A stretch of 10,408 nt of DNA from an uncultured Collinsella sp. (GCA_902494375.1 CABUTL010000026.1:1-10408); one strand, 5' to 3'. Counted from the stretch's first letter, positions 1-7,608 are shown. Program-made: numbers and translations. Notes: generated by a model not told the origin, from the sequence alone.

Positions 1-1
1 C

Positions 2-400
2 CTGTTCGAGCTCGCGCACGACCGTTGCGACCGCCTGGGCGCGGCGAGCCCGCTCTACGAGCCGCCGACGCGCATGCCCGAGCTCGTGCGCGCGAGCGAT
101 AAGATCCTGCACCATACGTTCGACGCGGGCGAGGGCGTGCTGATTCCGGCGGAGATTCTCGAGCACGCCAAGCGCGGCTGCCGCAACTTCGTGATCCTGC
201 AGCCGTTCGGGTGTCTGCCCAACCATGTCGTGGGGCGCGGGCTCATCCATGCGCTCAAGGAGCAGTATCCCACGGCGCAGTTCCTGCCCCTCGACTACGA
301 TCCCGACGTGAGCTTCGCCAACGTGGAGAACCGTCTTCAGATGCTCATCATGAACGCCAAGGCGCAGGGGTGCGGTGAGGCGCATGGCGAGACCGCGTAA
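2..400 (+). CDS. Acyl-CoA dehydratase activase-related protein, C-terminal fragment
   Basis: This is the 3' end of a gene that begins before the window; the frame is open from base 2 and ends at TAA 398-400, giving 132 residues. The region QPFGCLPNHVVGRG, followed by LPLDYDPDVSFANVENRLQM, matches from memory the C-terminal end of the large (about 1,400-residue) 2-hydroxyacyl-CoA dehydratase activase-type proteins common in clostridia and Coriobacteriia. In this family an N-terminal ASKHA ATPase activates a dehydratase-like iron-sulfur component. Neither the ATPase part nor a partner dehydratase is visible here, so the substrate cannot be stated. The cysteine in FGCLPNH is a conserved-looking candidate iron-sulfur or active-site residue. 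Its stop codon lies inside the following tetR-type gene, which suggests co-transcription and translational coupling. The family call is fairly secure; the reaction is not. Confidence 0.75.
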   Translation: MFELAHDRCDRLGAASPLYEPPTRMPELVRASDKILHHTFDAGEGVLIPAEILEHAKRGCRNFVILQPFGCLPNHVVGRGLIHALKEQYPTAQFLPLDYDPDVSFANVENRLQMLIMNAKAQGCGEAHGETA

Positions 401-1073
401 GGACGCCGATGCGCCCGATGCACGCACCCGTATCATCGAGGCGTTTTGGGAGCTCATCGAGAACAACAGCATCTTCGAGCTGTCGGTTGGCGAGGTGACC
501 CGCGCCGCCCAGTGCAATCGCGGAACGTTTTACTACTATTTTCACGATTTCGATGAACTCGTCGCCATCGCCATAGCCCAGCTGCTGCAGGATAACGAGC
601 TCATCACCGATGCCCTCTGGCATTTTTCGAGCGAGGGCGACCTTTCGGCGTTCGACCGGCGCGACGTCCGCTGCCTGCTGCGGCGCATCGTCATCACCAT
701 GAGGGCGGGTGCCGCCGAGCAGGTCGTGCAGGGCATCCATACGATCATCATCGACCGCGTGAGAGAGATCGTCCACCCCGACGGAGAAGAGCTCAAGACA
801 GATTCGAGCTTTGCGGTGGGCTTTCTGGTCTCGGGCATCATGGGCTTTGTGATGGCGGTCGGCTTTGCCCGGGAGGGCGGCGAGGAGATAGACCTCGAGC
901 AGCTGGGGGACAGCGCGTGCGCGTACCTGAGGGCGGTCGCCATGCAGACGGTGGAAACGGTCGCGCAAGTCGAGGGCGTCGATACATCCGAGCTGCTCGA
1001 ACGCGTCTCCAAGGAGGCCGATGCCTATCGCGCATCGCGTGCGACGAGTCCCGACGTGGTGAAAGACGCCTAG
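384..1073 (+). CDS. TetR/AcrR-family transcriptional regulator
   Basis: A 229-residue protein with the size and layout of a TetR repressor. A helix-turn-helix spans residues about 13-60 and ends in the family's signature NRGTFYYYFHDFDELVA. A helical ligand-binding and dimerisation part of unrecognised subfamily follows. I chose ATG 384, giving MARPRKDAD, with GGTGAGG three bases upstream. GTG 375, preceded by AGGGG, is an alternative adding three residues. The gene overlaps the end of the activase-type gene by 17 bp, so the two are probably one operon, and the regulator may control that operon (inference). No ligand can be assigned. Downstream is a 9-bp inverted repeat (1099-1107/1118-1126) that could be an operator or a weak hairpin. 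A terminator-like hairpin lies at 1207-1234. Confidence 0.85.
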   Translation: MARPRKDADAPDARTRIIEAFWELIENNSIFELSVGEVTRAAQCNRGTFYYYFHDFDELVAIAIAQLLQDNELITDALWHFSSEGDLSAFDRRDVRCLLRRIVITMRAGAAEQVVQGIHTIIIDRVREIVHPDGEELKTDSSFAVGFLVSGIMGFVMAVGFAREGGEEIDLEQLGDSACAYLRAVAMQTVETVAQVEGVDTSELLERVSKEADAYRASRATSPDVVKDA

Positions 1074-1098
1074 GGTTTCTCTTGCGGGGCGCCTGTCG

Positions 1099-1126
1099 CG
1101 CATCGCGCGGTGAGTCCCGCGATGCG
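1099..1126. repeat. 9-bp perfect inverted repeat after the tetR gene
   Basis: CGCATCGCG at 1099-1107 and its exact complement CGCGATGCG at 1118-1126 are separated by 10 bases. No T-tract follows, so it is not a convincing intrinsic terminator. The 12-mer TCGCGCATCGCG that covers the left arm (1096-1107) also occurs inside the tetR 3' end (1028-1039), and GAGTCCC follows in both copies. It could be a regulator-binding site, an RNA hairpin or chance in GC-rich DNA; nothing in the sequence decides. Confidence 0.35.
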
Positions 1127-1206
1127 GTCATCACCTGCATTCATGTGAGCCGGGTTTATAGATATTCCTCCAGCTGTTAACATAGACAACCTGTGGGTAA
1201 AGAGAC

Positions 1207-1236
1207 AAAAGCGCCGCCGACGGGCGGGCGTTTTGA
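1207..1236 (+). terminator. Terminator-like or attenuator-like hairpin in the clpC leader
   Basis: AAAA 1207-1210 can pair with TTTT 1231-1234. Inside that, CGC 1212-1214 pairs with GCG 1228-1230 and CGCC 1215-1218 with GGCG 1223-1226, around a four-base loop, with one bulged G on each side. The right arm runs directly into a T-rich stretch. It could end the upstream tetR transcript. However, only 31 bp separate it from the clpC start, too little for a separate clpC promoter plus leader. If the clpC promoter lies upstream (1140-1200), the hairpin sits in the clpC 5' leader and would act as an attenuator. No CtsR-type (tandem GGTCAAA-like) or HspR-type (CTTGAGT-N7-ACTCAAG) operator is visible here. 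Confidence 0.5.
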
Positions 1237-1265
1237 TTTCGATGAACTCATGTAAGGAAACGAGC

Positions 1266-3908
1266 ATGTTAGATAGATTTACCGATCGCGCGCGTAAGGT
1301 CATGTCCATGGCCAAGCAAGAGGCGCTTGATCTTCATTCAAATAAGGTGGGCACCGAGCACCTGCTGCTCGCGCTTGCCAAGGAGGACGAGGGCATTGCC
1401 GCCGAGGCACTGCGTTCGCTCGATATCTCCTACGACGACATCATGGACACCCTCAAGGAGGTCCAGACCACGGTCCCCGAGCCCAGCGAGGAGACCGAGG
1501 CTGCCAAGCTTGCCTTTACGCCGCTCGTCATTAGCGTGATGGAGCGTTCATTCCGCGTGGCGCGCGAGAACAATCAGACCTACGTGTCGACCGAGCACCT
1601 GCTCATCGGTATCGTCGAAGAGGGCAACGGCATGGCCATGGACATCCTCATGCGCCTGGGCGTGTCGTCCGCCTCCATCAAAAAGGCTATCGAGAAACTC
1701 ACCGCCAAGGACCAGGACAAGAAGCGTCCGCTTGCCGGCGCCGGTGCTGGTCGTCCCGGTGCGGGCCTGCCGTTCTTTAGCGGCTCGGATGCCTCTCAGC
1801 AAAAGGGGAGTGGCACCGATACGCTCAAGCAGTTCGCCACCAACCTCACGCAAAAGGCGCGCGATGGCGAGCTCGACCCTGTAATCGGTCGCGAAAAGGA
1901 AGTCCAGCGTATGATGGAAATTCTTTCGCGCCGCACCAAGAACAACCCGCTCATTCTGGGCGACCCCGGCGTGGGCAAGACGGCCATTGTCGAGGGCCTG
2001 GCACAGCAGATCGCTGCCGGCAACGTGCCCGAGAACCTCATGAACCAGAATATCTGGACGCTCGACCTGCCGGGTCTTGTCGCGGGTGCCAAGTATCGCG
2101 GTGAGTTTGAGGAGCGCCTCAAGAACGTGATCCAGGAGGCGACCGAAGCCGACGACGTCATCTTGTTTATCGACGAGATGCACACCATCATCGGTGCCGG
2201 TTCTGCCGAGGGTTCTATCGATGCGAGCTCTATGCTCAAGCCCGTGCTCGCGCGCGGTGCTTTCCAGATCATCGGTGCCACCACGGCCGAGGAGTTCCGC
2301 AAGTACCTCACCAAGGATCCGGCCTTCGAGCGTCGCTTCCAGACCATCGATGTCGAGGAGCCGAGCGTCGAGGACACGGTCAAGATCCTGACCGCGCTCA
2401 AGCCGCGCTACGAGGAGCACCACCATGTGCACTATACGCAGGGTGCTATCGAGGCCGCCGCGAACCTTTCCAACCGCTACATCCAGGATCGCTTCCTGCC
2501 CGATAAGGCAATCGACCTCATCGACGAGGCCGGTGCCCGCGCTCGCATCGCCGCCAACCGCGCGCCCGAGCCGGTGCGCGAGGCCGAGCATCGCGTGGAG
2601 GAGCTTAAGGCCGCCGCGCAGGAGGCCACCGAGAGCGACGACATGAACAAGGCCGCCGAGATCACCGAGCAGCAAAAGGCTGCCGAGATTGAGCTCGCCG
2701 AGGCCAAGGCTGCCTGGACGGCCGAGCTCGACGCCAGCCCGCTCACCATCGATGTCTCCCAGATTGCCGACATCGTGTCCGTGACCTCGGGCGTGCCGGT
2801 GTCCTCGCTCACCGAGAGCGAGAGCCGCCGCCTGCTGCAGGCCGAAAGCGTGCTCAAGACGCGCATCATCGGTCAGGACGAGGCCGTCGAGGCCGTTGCC
2901 AAGGCCGTGCGCCGCAGCCGCTCGCCGCTCAAGGACCCGCGTCGCCCCGGCGGCAGCTTTATCTTCCTGGGCCCCACCGGCACGGGCAAAACCGAGCTCG
3001 CCAAGACGCTCGCCGAGTATCTCTTTGGCAGCAAGGACGCGCTCATCAGCTTCGATATGTCGGAGTTTGGCAGTGAGTTCGAGGTCTCCAAGCTCATCGG
3101 TAGCCCCCCGGGCTATGTGGGCCACGACGAGGGCGGCCAGCTCACCAAGGCTGTTCGCCGTCACCCGTACTCGGTCGTGCTGTTCGACGAGATCGAGAAG
3201 GCGCACCCCGACATCTTCAATATCCTGCTGCAGGTGCTGGAGGAGGGTCGTCTGACCGATAGCCAGGGCAAGACGGTTGACTTCCGCAACACCGTGATCA
3301 TCATGACGTCAAACGTGGGCGCCCGCGAGATCGCGCAGGATGCGAGCGTTGGCTTTGGCACCACCGGCGAGCAGGGCCTCACCTCGAGTGAGATCAAGGG
3401 TCGTGCGATGGGCGAGCTCAAGCGCCTGTTCCGCCCCGAGCTGCTCAACCGTATCGACGACATTGTGGTGTTCCAGAAGCTCTCGGGCGAGAATCTCACC
3501 AAGATCGCGCACCTGCTGGTGGACGACCTGCGTCAGCGTTTGATTACCAACGGCATGAACATCAAGCTCACCGATGCGGCCTATGACAAGATCGTGGCCG
3601 AGGGCACCGACCTCACCAACGGTGCGCGTCCGCTGCGCCGTGCTATTCAAAAGCTCATCGAGGACCCGCTGTCCGAGGAGCTCCTGGCCGGCGAGTGGGG
3701 CGAGGGCGATACCGTCCTGTGCGACGTGGCCGATGGCAAGTTTGTCTTTAGCCACGGCACGGGCGAGATCCCGGCACCGCGTCCGGCGGGCACGCTCGGT
3801 GGCGATACCGCCCCGGCGGCACCGCACACCGGCAACGCCGCGCCCGTGAGCGGCGGCGTGACCTCGGGCCCCGGCGGCATGATGCAAGCCGGCTCCGGCG
3901 CGCTGTAG
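1266..3908 (+). CDS. clpC: ATP-dependent Clp protease ATP-binding subunit ClpC
   Basis: An 880-residue Hsp100 AAA+ unfoldase that forms hexamers in the cytoplasm and feeds substrates to ClpP. Two Clp-N repeats occupy residues about 4-145. Ring 1 has Walker A GDPGVGKT (232-239), Walker B with D303/E304 and the arginine-finger motif FERRF. A short coiled ClpC-type middle domain follows D1, giving ClpC rather than ClpB. Ring 2 has Walker A GPTGTGKT (569-576), Walker B with D641/E642 and the ClpP-docking loop VGFG (695-698). A glycine/proline/alanine-rich tail (832-880) extends beyond the folded part. ATG 1266 is preferred because AAGGAAA lies five bases upstream and [10 protein letters not shown] is a normal ClpC start; the in-frame TTG 1233 lies inside the leader hairpin. 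No ctsR, mcsA or mcsB genes are adjacent upstream, unlike Firmicutes, so control probably differs. Confidence 0.97.
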   Translation: MLDRFTDRARKVMSMAKQEALDLHSNKVGTEHLLLALAKEDEGIAAEALRSLDISYDDIMDTLKEVQTTVPEPSEETEAAKLAFTPLVISVMERSFRVARENNQTYVSTEHLLIGIVEEGNGMAMDILMRLGVSSASIKKAIEKLTAKDQDKKRPLAGAGAGRPGAGLPFFSGSDASQQKGSGTDTLKQFATNLTQKARDGELDPVIGREKEVQRMMEILSRRTKNNPLILGDPGVGKTAIVEGLAQQIAAGNVPENLMNQNIWTLDLPGLVAGAKYRGEFEERLKNVIQEATEADDVILFIDEMHTIIGAGSAEGSIDASSMLKPVLARGAFQIIGATTAEEFRKYLTKDPAFERRFQTIDVEEPSVEDTVKILTALKPRYEEHHHVHYTQGAIEAAANLSNRYIQDRFLPDKAIDLIDEAGARARIAANRAPEPVREAEHRVEELKAAAQEATESDDMNKAAEITEQQKAAEIELAEAKAAWTAELDASPLTIDVSQIADIVSVTSGVPVSSLTESESRRLLQAESVLKTRIIGQDEAVEAVAKAVRRSRSPLKDPRRPGGSFIFLGPTGTGKTELAKTLAEYLFGSKDALISFDMSEFGSEFEVSKLIGSPPGYVGHDEGGQLTKAVRRHPYSVVLFDEIEKAHPDIFNILLQVLEEGRLTDSQGKTVDFRNTVIIMTSNVGAREIAQDASVGFGTTGEQGLTSSEIKGRAMGELKRLFRPELLNRIDDIVVFQKLSGENLTKIAHLLVDDLRQRLITNGMNIKLTDAAYDKIVAEGTDLTNGARPLRRAIQKLIEDPLSEELLAGEWGEGDTVLCDVADGKFVFSHGTGEIPAPRPAGTLGGDTAPAAPHTGNAAPVSGGVTSGPGGMMQAGSGAL

Positions 3909-3933
3909 GGCGTGGCGACAATTTGATACGCGC

Positions 3934-3968
3934 AATCGAGGCGCTCTGGCAAGGGCGCCTCGATTTGT
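3934..3968 (+). terminator. Intrinsic terminator after clpC
   Basis: A perfect 11-bp stem pairs AATCGAGGCGC (3934-3944) with GCGCCTCGATT (3955-3965) around a 10-base loop, 25 bp after the clpC stop. The T-tract is short (ATTTG), so efficiency may be modest. The A/T ends of the stem allow some activity in both directions. From here to pepD (about 150 bp) I see no further gene. An AT-rich stretch with TATACA at 4072-4077 could be a -10 element for pepD but has no good -35 partner. Confidence 0.75.
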
Positions 3969-4121
3969 AGAACTGCGAAGTTGTGACCGTTACGCTATGC
4001 GGTCCACCGTTAGCCGATGATGCGAGGGCGCTCGGCGTTTTCGACTGGTTTATGCACGTAAAGTCTGGGAATATACAAGGCGCATGTCTTACTGTCTAAC
4101 CAGTTGCGCCAAGGAGGCACC

Positions 4122-5579
4122 ATGGACTACAAGATTACCGGCTACGAGCCCGCCCAGCTGTTCCATTTCTTTGAGGAGGTCAGCGCGATCCCCCGTGGGT
4201 CTGGCAACGAGAAGGGCATCAGCGATTTCCTGGTTGCGTTTGCCAAGGAGCGCGGCCTCGATGTGTACCAGGACGAGGTCTACAACGTTATCATTCGCAA
4301 GCCCGCATCTGCCGGTGCCGAGAATGCCCCGACCGTGATGCTGCAGGGCCATATCGATATGGTGTGCGACAAGCTGGGTTCCGTCGAGCACGACTTTACG
4401 ACCGATGGTATCGATCTGGTCGTCAAGGACGGCGTCCTCACCGCTAACGGCACCACTCTGGGCGCCGACAACGGTATCGCCGTCGCGCTTATGCTTACCG
4501 TGCTCAACGACGATTCGATTGCCCATCCGGCCCTCGAGTGCGTGTTCACCACCGACGAGGAGACTGGCCTGGTCGGCGCCGAGACGCTCGACAAGTCCCA
4601 GATTAGCGCCCGCACCATGATTAACCTTGACTCCGAGGAAGAGGGCGTTGCCACCGTCAGCTGCGCCGGCGGTGTCGTCGTTACCTACACCTGCCCGATC
4701 ACGCGCGAGCACAAGACCGGTAGCACCCTCACGCTCGACATCTCCGGCCTGCTGGGCGGCCACTCCGGCAGCGATATCAACCTGGAGCGCGGCAACGGCA
4801 ACCTCATCATGGCCCGCATCATCGACCGCCTGATGGTTGCCGGCGAGCCCGCCATCGTTAGCTTTAACGGCGGCACCAAGGACAACGCCATCAACCGTGA
4901 GTGCAAGGCCGTTCTGGTCTACGCCGACCACGCTGCAGCCGAGGCCGCGGCCCAGATCGCAAAGGGCATCATCGCCGACGTTACTGCCGAGCTCGAGGTC
5001 TTCGACCCCGGCTTTACCTGCACAGTTGAGATTGCCGACAACACTGAGGTCGAGGCCATGGACCAGAAGTCCGCGCTTGCCCTCATCCGCGCCCTGCGTC
5101 TTGCCCCCAACGGTGTGATCCGCCGCAACGTCGCCACCGACGGCTCCGTCGAGGTTTCCTCCAACATCGGCGTGGTCGCCACCTCCGATGACGAGGTCAA
5201 GATTATGCTGTCCCCGCGCTCTTCGATCACCTCGCTGCAGAACGAGTTCAAGGACCGTCTGCAGACGCTGGCCGATGTCCTGGGCTTCGACGCCAAGTTT
5301 GAGTTTGAGTATCCCGGCTGGAGCTATGCCGAGCATTCGCCGGTCCGCGACGTCTTCGTCGAGAGCTATCGAGAGCTCTTTGGCTCCGAGCTGCGCATCG
5401 AGTCCATTCACGCCGGCCTTGAGTGCGGCCTGTTTGCCGAGGCTCTGCACGGCCTGGACGCCATCGCCGTGGGCCCGACGCTCTCCGATGTCCATACCCC
5501 GGACGAGAGCATGGAGCTCGCTTCTGCCGAGCGCTTCTACGAGCTGCTCATCGACGTCCTCAAGCGCCTCGCTGCGTAA
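4122..5579 (+). CDS. pepD: Aminoacyl-histidine dipeptidase (M20C, Xaa-His dipeptidase)
   Basis: A 485-residue cytoplasmic dizinc peptidase that hydrolyses dipeptides such as carnosine and other Xaa-His substrates, releasing histidine. The length equals that of E. coli PepD as I recall it, and the metal and catalytic residues all fall three positions earlier than in that protein. H77 is in GHIDMVCDK with D79, D116 in LGADNGIAVA, E146/E147 in TDEETGLVGA, D170 in NLDSEE, and H458 in SDVHTPDE. The lid or dimerisation domain, with LLGGHSGSDINLERGNGN, sits in the middle. ATG 4122 is chosen because AAGGAGG lies four bases before it; TTG 4104 would start upstream of that site. Terminators flank the gene on both sides, so it is probably transcribed alone. 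Confidence 0.95.
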   Translation: MDYKITGYEPAQLFHFFEEVSAIPRGSGNEKGISDFLVAFAKERGLDVYQDEVYNVIIRKPASAGAENAPTVMLQGHIDMVCDKLGSVEHDFTTDGIDLVVKDGVLTANGTTLGADNGIAVALMLTVLNDDSIAHPALECVFTTDEETGLVGAETLDKSQISARTMINLDSEEEGVATVSCAGGVVVTYTCPITREHKTGSTLTLDISGLLGGHSGSDINLERGNGNLIMARIIDRLMVAGEPAIVSFNGGTKDNAINRECKAVLVYADHAAAEAAAQIAKGIIADVTAELEVFDPGFTCTVEIADNTEVEAMDQKSALALIRALRLAPNGVIRRNVATDGSVEVSSNIGVVATSDDEVKIMLSPRSSITSLQNEFKDRLQTLADVLGFDAKFEFEYPGWSYAEHSPVRDVFVESYRELFGSELRIESIHAGLECGLFAEALHGLDAIAVGPTLSDVHTPDESMELASAERFYELLIDVLKRLAA

Positions 5580-5585
5580 AGGTTG

Positions 5586-5616
5586 CGCTAGCAGCAGTCC
5601 GAGCCACGTGCTAGCG
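5586..5616. repeat. 8-bp inverted repeat directly after pepD
   Basis: CGCTAGCA (5586-5593) and TGCTAGCG (5609-5616) are exact complements separated by 15 bases, starting six bases after the pepD stop. TTGC/GCAA at the outer edges could extend the stem with internal loops. There is no T-tract. It stands just before the main terminator and may form a 3' end stabilising hairpin in the pepD messenger (inference). Confidence 0.4.
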
Positions 5617-5634
5617 GATTGCAAATGACATTAT

Positions 5635-5684
5635 GAGAGGGGGCACCCGGTCTTTTGCGACGGGTGTCCCCTCTCTTTTGTTTG
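5635..5684 (+). terminator. Strong intrinsic terminator of pepD
   Basis: A 15-bp stem, GAGAGGGGGCACCCG (5635-5649) against CGGGTGTCCCCTCTC (5661-5675), has one G-U wobble. A further GTC/GAC pairing is possible inside if one G is bulged. TTTTGTTT follows immediately. This is the clearest intrinsic terminator in the window on the plus strand. It lies 22 bp beyond the end of the convergent hipA gene, so the same hairpin may also affect hipA transcripts, but no U-tract appears on that strand. Confidence 0.9.
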
Positions 5685-5706
5685 ATAATTGCGAAATTAA
5701 GGCCAC

Positions 5707-7011
5707 CTAGTCCATTTCTGCCTTGATGAGGTCGAGGGTGCGCTGGCAGTTTTCGCGGACGGGGCCGAGCATATGCTCGCGCAGGTCCGCCATGCCGGGC
5801 AGATCGGCGTATTCGTCCATGACCTCTTCCATGCAAATGGGCACCTCGTAGGCGAGGTCCATCATGGTCGCAGAGCAAAACTTCTCGGATAGCCCGGCAT
5901 CGGTAAGCGCCGCCTCCAGCGCGGGGTCGCCCATACCGTGGTATCGGCGGATAGCGCCTGGACCGATGCGCCCCACACGATTTTCGCCGCCAACGCTCAT
6001 GGCAAGGCACGCCCGGCGGCGCATGCGCTCATACGCCAAACCCGACGCGACATCGTACATTCGAGCCATCATGGCTGCGCCGTCGTTTCCAAGGAGCAGG
6101 GAATAGTTTTTCGCGTGTGCATCCGGTGCGCCGATAATGGCGTTGAAGAACAGTATCTGCGTAAACAGATACAGGTTAAGTTGATGGTGGCTCGTATTTA
6201 CGAGGAGCTCTTGAATGTCGCGTGTGGTCGGGCCGCCGTCTGCCGTGTACTTTTGGGCGGGCATCACCCCAAGTGCCTGACAGAGGTCTTCTTGATGTAG
6301 GCGCCTGATCGTTCCGTCTTTGACTTTCACGCGGTCATAGCGCTCAACAATGAGGGCAGGTTCGTCCTCAAACATACGATATTCGACGTTTGCCGTTGCG
6401 ATACCGGCGCGCTGGGCGCTTTTCATGCAGACAAACTCATTAAGAGCCTCAAGTTTAAATCCGATAACGCCATTTTTGAAAATATGCGTCGTGGGCGAGG
6501 AACCCACGCATTCGCACCAGCGACCGTCTATGAGGGCGAGAGCGAACTTGCCCTGATTGCCCCCAAGTGACCAACTTTCATCTAGACCCATCCACGATGC
6601 CTCGTGGTCATCTCTGATCGACTTGAGACGGAGAGCAATATCGTGGTCGTCTATAGGGCGGTATTCGCCGTCGCGATGCAGGACGGCGTCGACGTCTTCT
6701 TCGGCACAAAACTGTACTCCGCCCGGACAGTCGAGTCCGATATGGCTGAGCAGAGCAACGGGATTGTTGGGCCTAACGTTGAATTCGGCGGCAATCGCTT
6801 TTCGTTGGTCCTCGCTGTCGGGTAGAAGGCCAAACAAGTACGGATTCATGACCTGTTGGCCGTATGTGCGATTTGATACGGGTATGTTGGTCGATAGGGC
6901 TGGCCCGTCATAGTCATGATCGTAGGTAAAGCTGATAAGACCGTTCTCATCTTGCGTGAGCGTTCCCGCAGGCACGCCGCAAATAATGGTCCGAAGTGAT
7001 GTTCTGGCCAT
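5707..7011 (-). CDS. hipA: HipA-family serine/threonine kinase toxin
   Basis: A 434-residue protein with the full HipA fold. In E. coli, HipA phosphorylates glutamyl-tRNA synthetase and causes growth arrest; the target here is unknown. The N-terminal HipA subdomain covers residues about 5-105. The kinase core contains SLGGNQGK (148-155), where S148 matches the autophosphorylated loop serine (S150 in E. coli). It also has the ATP-lysine region THIFKN (K179), IVERYDR (221-227), catalytic D297 in GAPDAHAKN and the metal-binding D320 in MYDVASG. No key residue is missing, so it should be active. The start lies three bases after the hipB stop, with AAGGGAAA inside the end of hipB as ribosome site: a coupled antitoxin-then-toxin order. 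The gene looks less GC-rich than clpC, pepD or disA, hinting at horizontal gain. Confidence 0.93.
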   Translation of the reverse strand: MARTSLRTIICGVPAGTLTQDENGLISFTYDHDYDGPALSTNIPVSNRTYGQQVMNPYLFGLLPDSEDQRKAIAAEFNVRPNNPVALLSHIGLDCPGGVQFCAEEDVDAVLHRDGEYRPIDDHDIALRLKSIRDDHEASWMGLDESWSLGGNQGKFALALIDGRWCECVGSSPTTHIFKNGVIGFKLEALNEFVCMKSAQRAGIATANVEYRMFEDEPALIVERYDRVKVKDGTIRRLHQEDLCQALGVMPAQKYTADGGPTTRDIQELLVNTSHHQLNLYLFTQILFFNAIIGAPDAHAKNYSLLLGNDGAAMMARMYDVASGLAYERMRRRACLAMSVGGENRVGRIGPGAIRRYHGMGDPALEAALTDAGLSEKFCSATMMDLAYEVPICMEEVMDEYADLPGMADLREHMLGPVRENCQRTLDLIKAEMD

Positions 7012-7014
7012 TGG

Positions 7015-7485
7015 CTATTTCCCTTCGGGCATGGTTTGGCTAGATGCGTTTGTGGCAATCGAGACTCCGAGATTGGACATGGCGAAATCGGCGAAGGCCT
7101 TGTCGTAGAGCTCGGACGTAAAGGGGGCATCTGCGAGAGCCGGAATGGCTGCGCTGCGACGGTTGCGATGATGAGGACGTTGAGTGTGATGGCGCCTGGG
7201 GATGCTGCGAGGCAGCGGATTGGCATGCGGGGCGTCGACTGGTCGCTCGTTTTTCGCTTCGCCGATATCCCCTTGTGCTGCGAGTGCCAGTCCAAGAGCG
7301 TCGAAAATCGCCAGCAACTTGTCGAGTCGAATGCCGGTGGCGTCTCCTAGCTCGAGCGATGCGAGCAGGCGCTCCGAAACACCGGCCTTTTTGGCGAAGG
7401 CGGCACGGGTGAGACCCTGAGTCTCGCGTGCCTGGCGCACGTAGATGCCAGCTTGGCGCGGTGTGGTGATGGGAAGGGTATCCAC
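7015..7485 (-). CDS. hipB: HipB-like XRE-family antitoxin and autorepressor
   Basis: A 156-residue protein with a Cro/C1-type helix-turn-helix over residues about 10-70 (RQARETQGLTRAAFAKKAGV, then SERLLASLELGD). In known hipBA pairs this protein neutralises HipA and represses the operon. GTG 7485 is chosen as start because TAGGAGA stands just upstream (minus strand) and the helix-turn-helix follows at the normal distance. The protein is longer than the 88-residue E. coli HipB. After the DNA-binding domain comes a linker with a histidine/arginine-rich stretch (RSIPRRHHTQRPHHRNRR, 93-110), then a C-terminal segment SELYDKAFADFAMSNLGV (124-141) that could be the HipA-binding part. The tail's role is inference. 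Operator boxes lie immediately upstream. Confidence 0.85.
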   Translation of the reverse strand: MDTLPITTPRQAGIYVRQARETQGLTRAAFAKKAGVSERLLASLELGDATGIRLDKLLAIFDALGLALAAQGDIGEAKNERPVDAPHANPLPRSIPRRHHTQRPHHRNRRSAAIPALADAPFTSELYDKAFADFAMSNLGVSIATNASSQTMPEGK

Positions 7486-7498
7486 GGCTATCTCCTAA

Positions 7499-7569
7499 CG
7501 TGCAGACTTTTGCATATCAGTATGACATGCAAAAGTCTGCACGAATAGGCATTATGCAAAACTCTGCAT
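7499..7569 (-). promoter_or_regulatory. hipBA operator array: three 14-bp boxes at 27-bp pitch
   Basis: Three copies of TGCA-N6-TGCA start at 7501, 7528 and 7555, exactly 27 bp apart. Box 1 (TGCAGACTTTTGCA) is the reverse complement of box 2 (TGCAAAAGTCTGCA); box 3 (TGCAAAACTCTGCA) differs from box 2 by one base. With flanks, boxes 1 and 2 form a perfect 17-bp inverted repeat (7499-7515/7527-7543). The array starts 14 bp upstream of the hipB GTG and is the natural HipB autoregulatory site (inference from family behaviour). On the minus strand a CATAAT -10-like hexamer (7551-7556) overlaps box 3 and CATACT (7519-7524) lies between boxes 1 and 2; neither has a good -35. Confidence 0.8.
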
Positions 7570-7608
7570 GAGACTCCTACATTGACGTTGGCTTATGAGA
7601 GGCGTTTT

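Noticed and set aside
1233..1265. TTG start for ClpC at 1233
   Set aside because: It falls within the leader hairpin, and AAGGAAA just ahead of ATG 1266 gives the normal ClpC N-terminus.
1548..3206. Open frame of 552 codons on the minus strand opposite clpC
   Set aside because: It is the antisense shadow of a complete, strongly conserved ClpC. Such frames arise from GC-rich codon use, and the translation resembles no known fold.
4049..4077. pepD promoter TTTATG / TATACA
   Set aside because: Spacing is right (17 bp) but both hexamers are weak matches; not listed as a feature.
4089..5624. Open frame of 511 codons on the minus strand opposite pepD
   Set aside because: Antisense shadow of PepD, whose metal ligands are all in place on the plus strand.
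6846..7295. 149-codon minus-strand frame across the hipB-hipA junction
   Set aside because: It overlaps both genes in another frame and has no recognisable domain; the HipB helix-turn-helix and HipA motifs lie in the chosen frames.
7499..7569. CRISPR-like short repeat array
   Set aside because: Only three 14-bp boxes, with the first inverted and 13-bp gaps; no cas gene. The position upstream of an XRE antitoxin fits operators.
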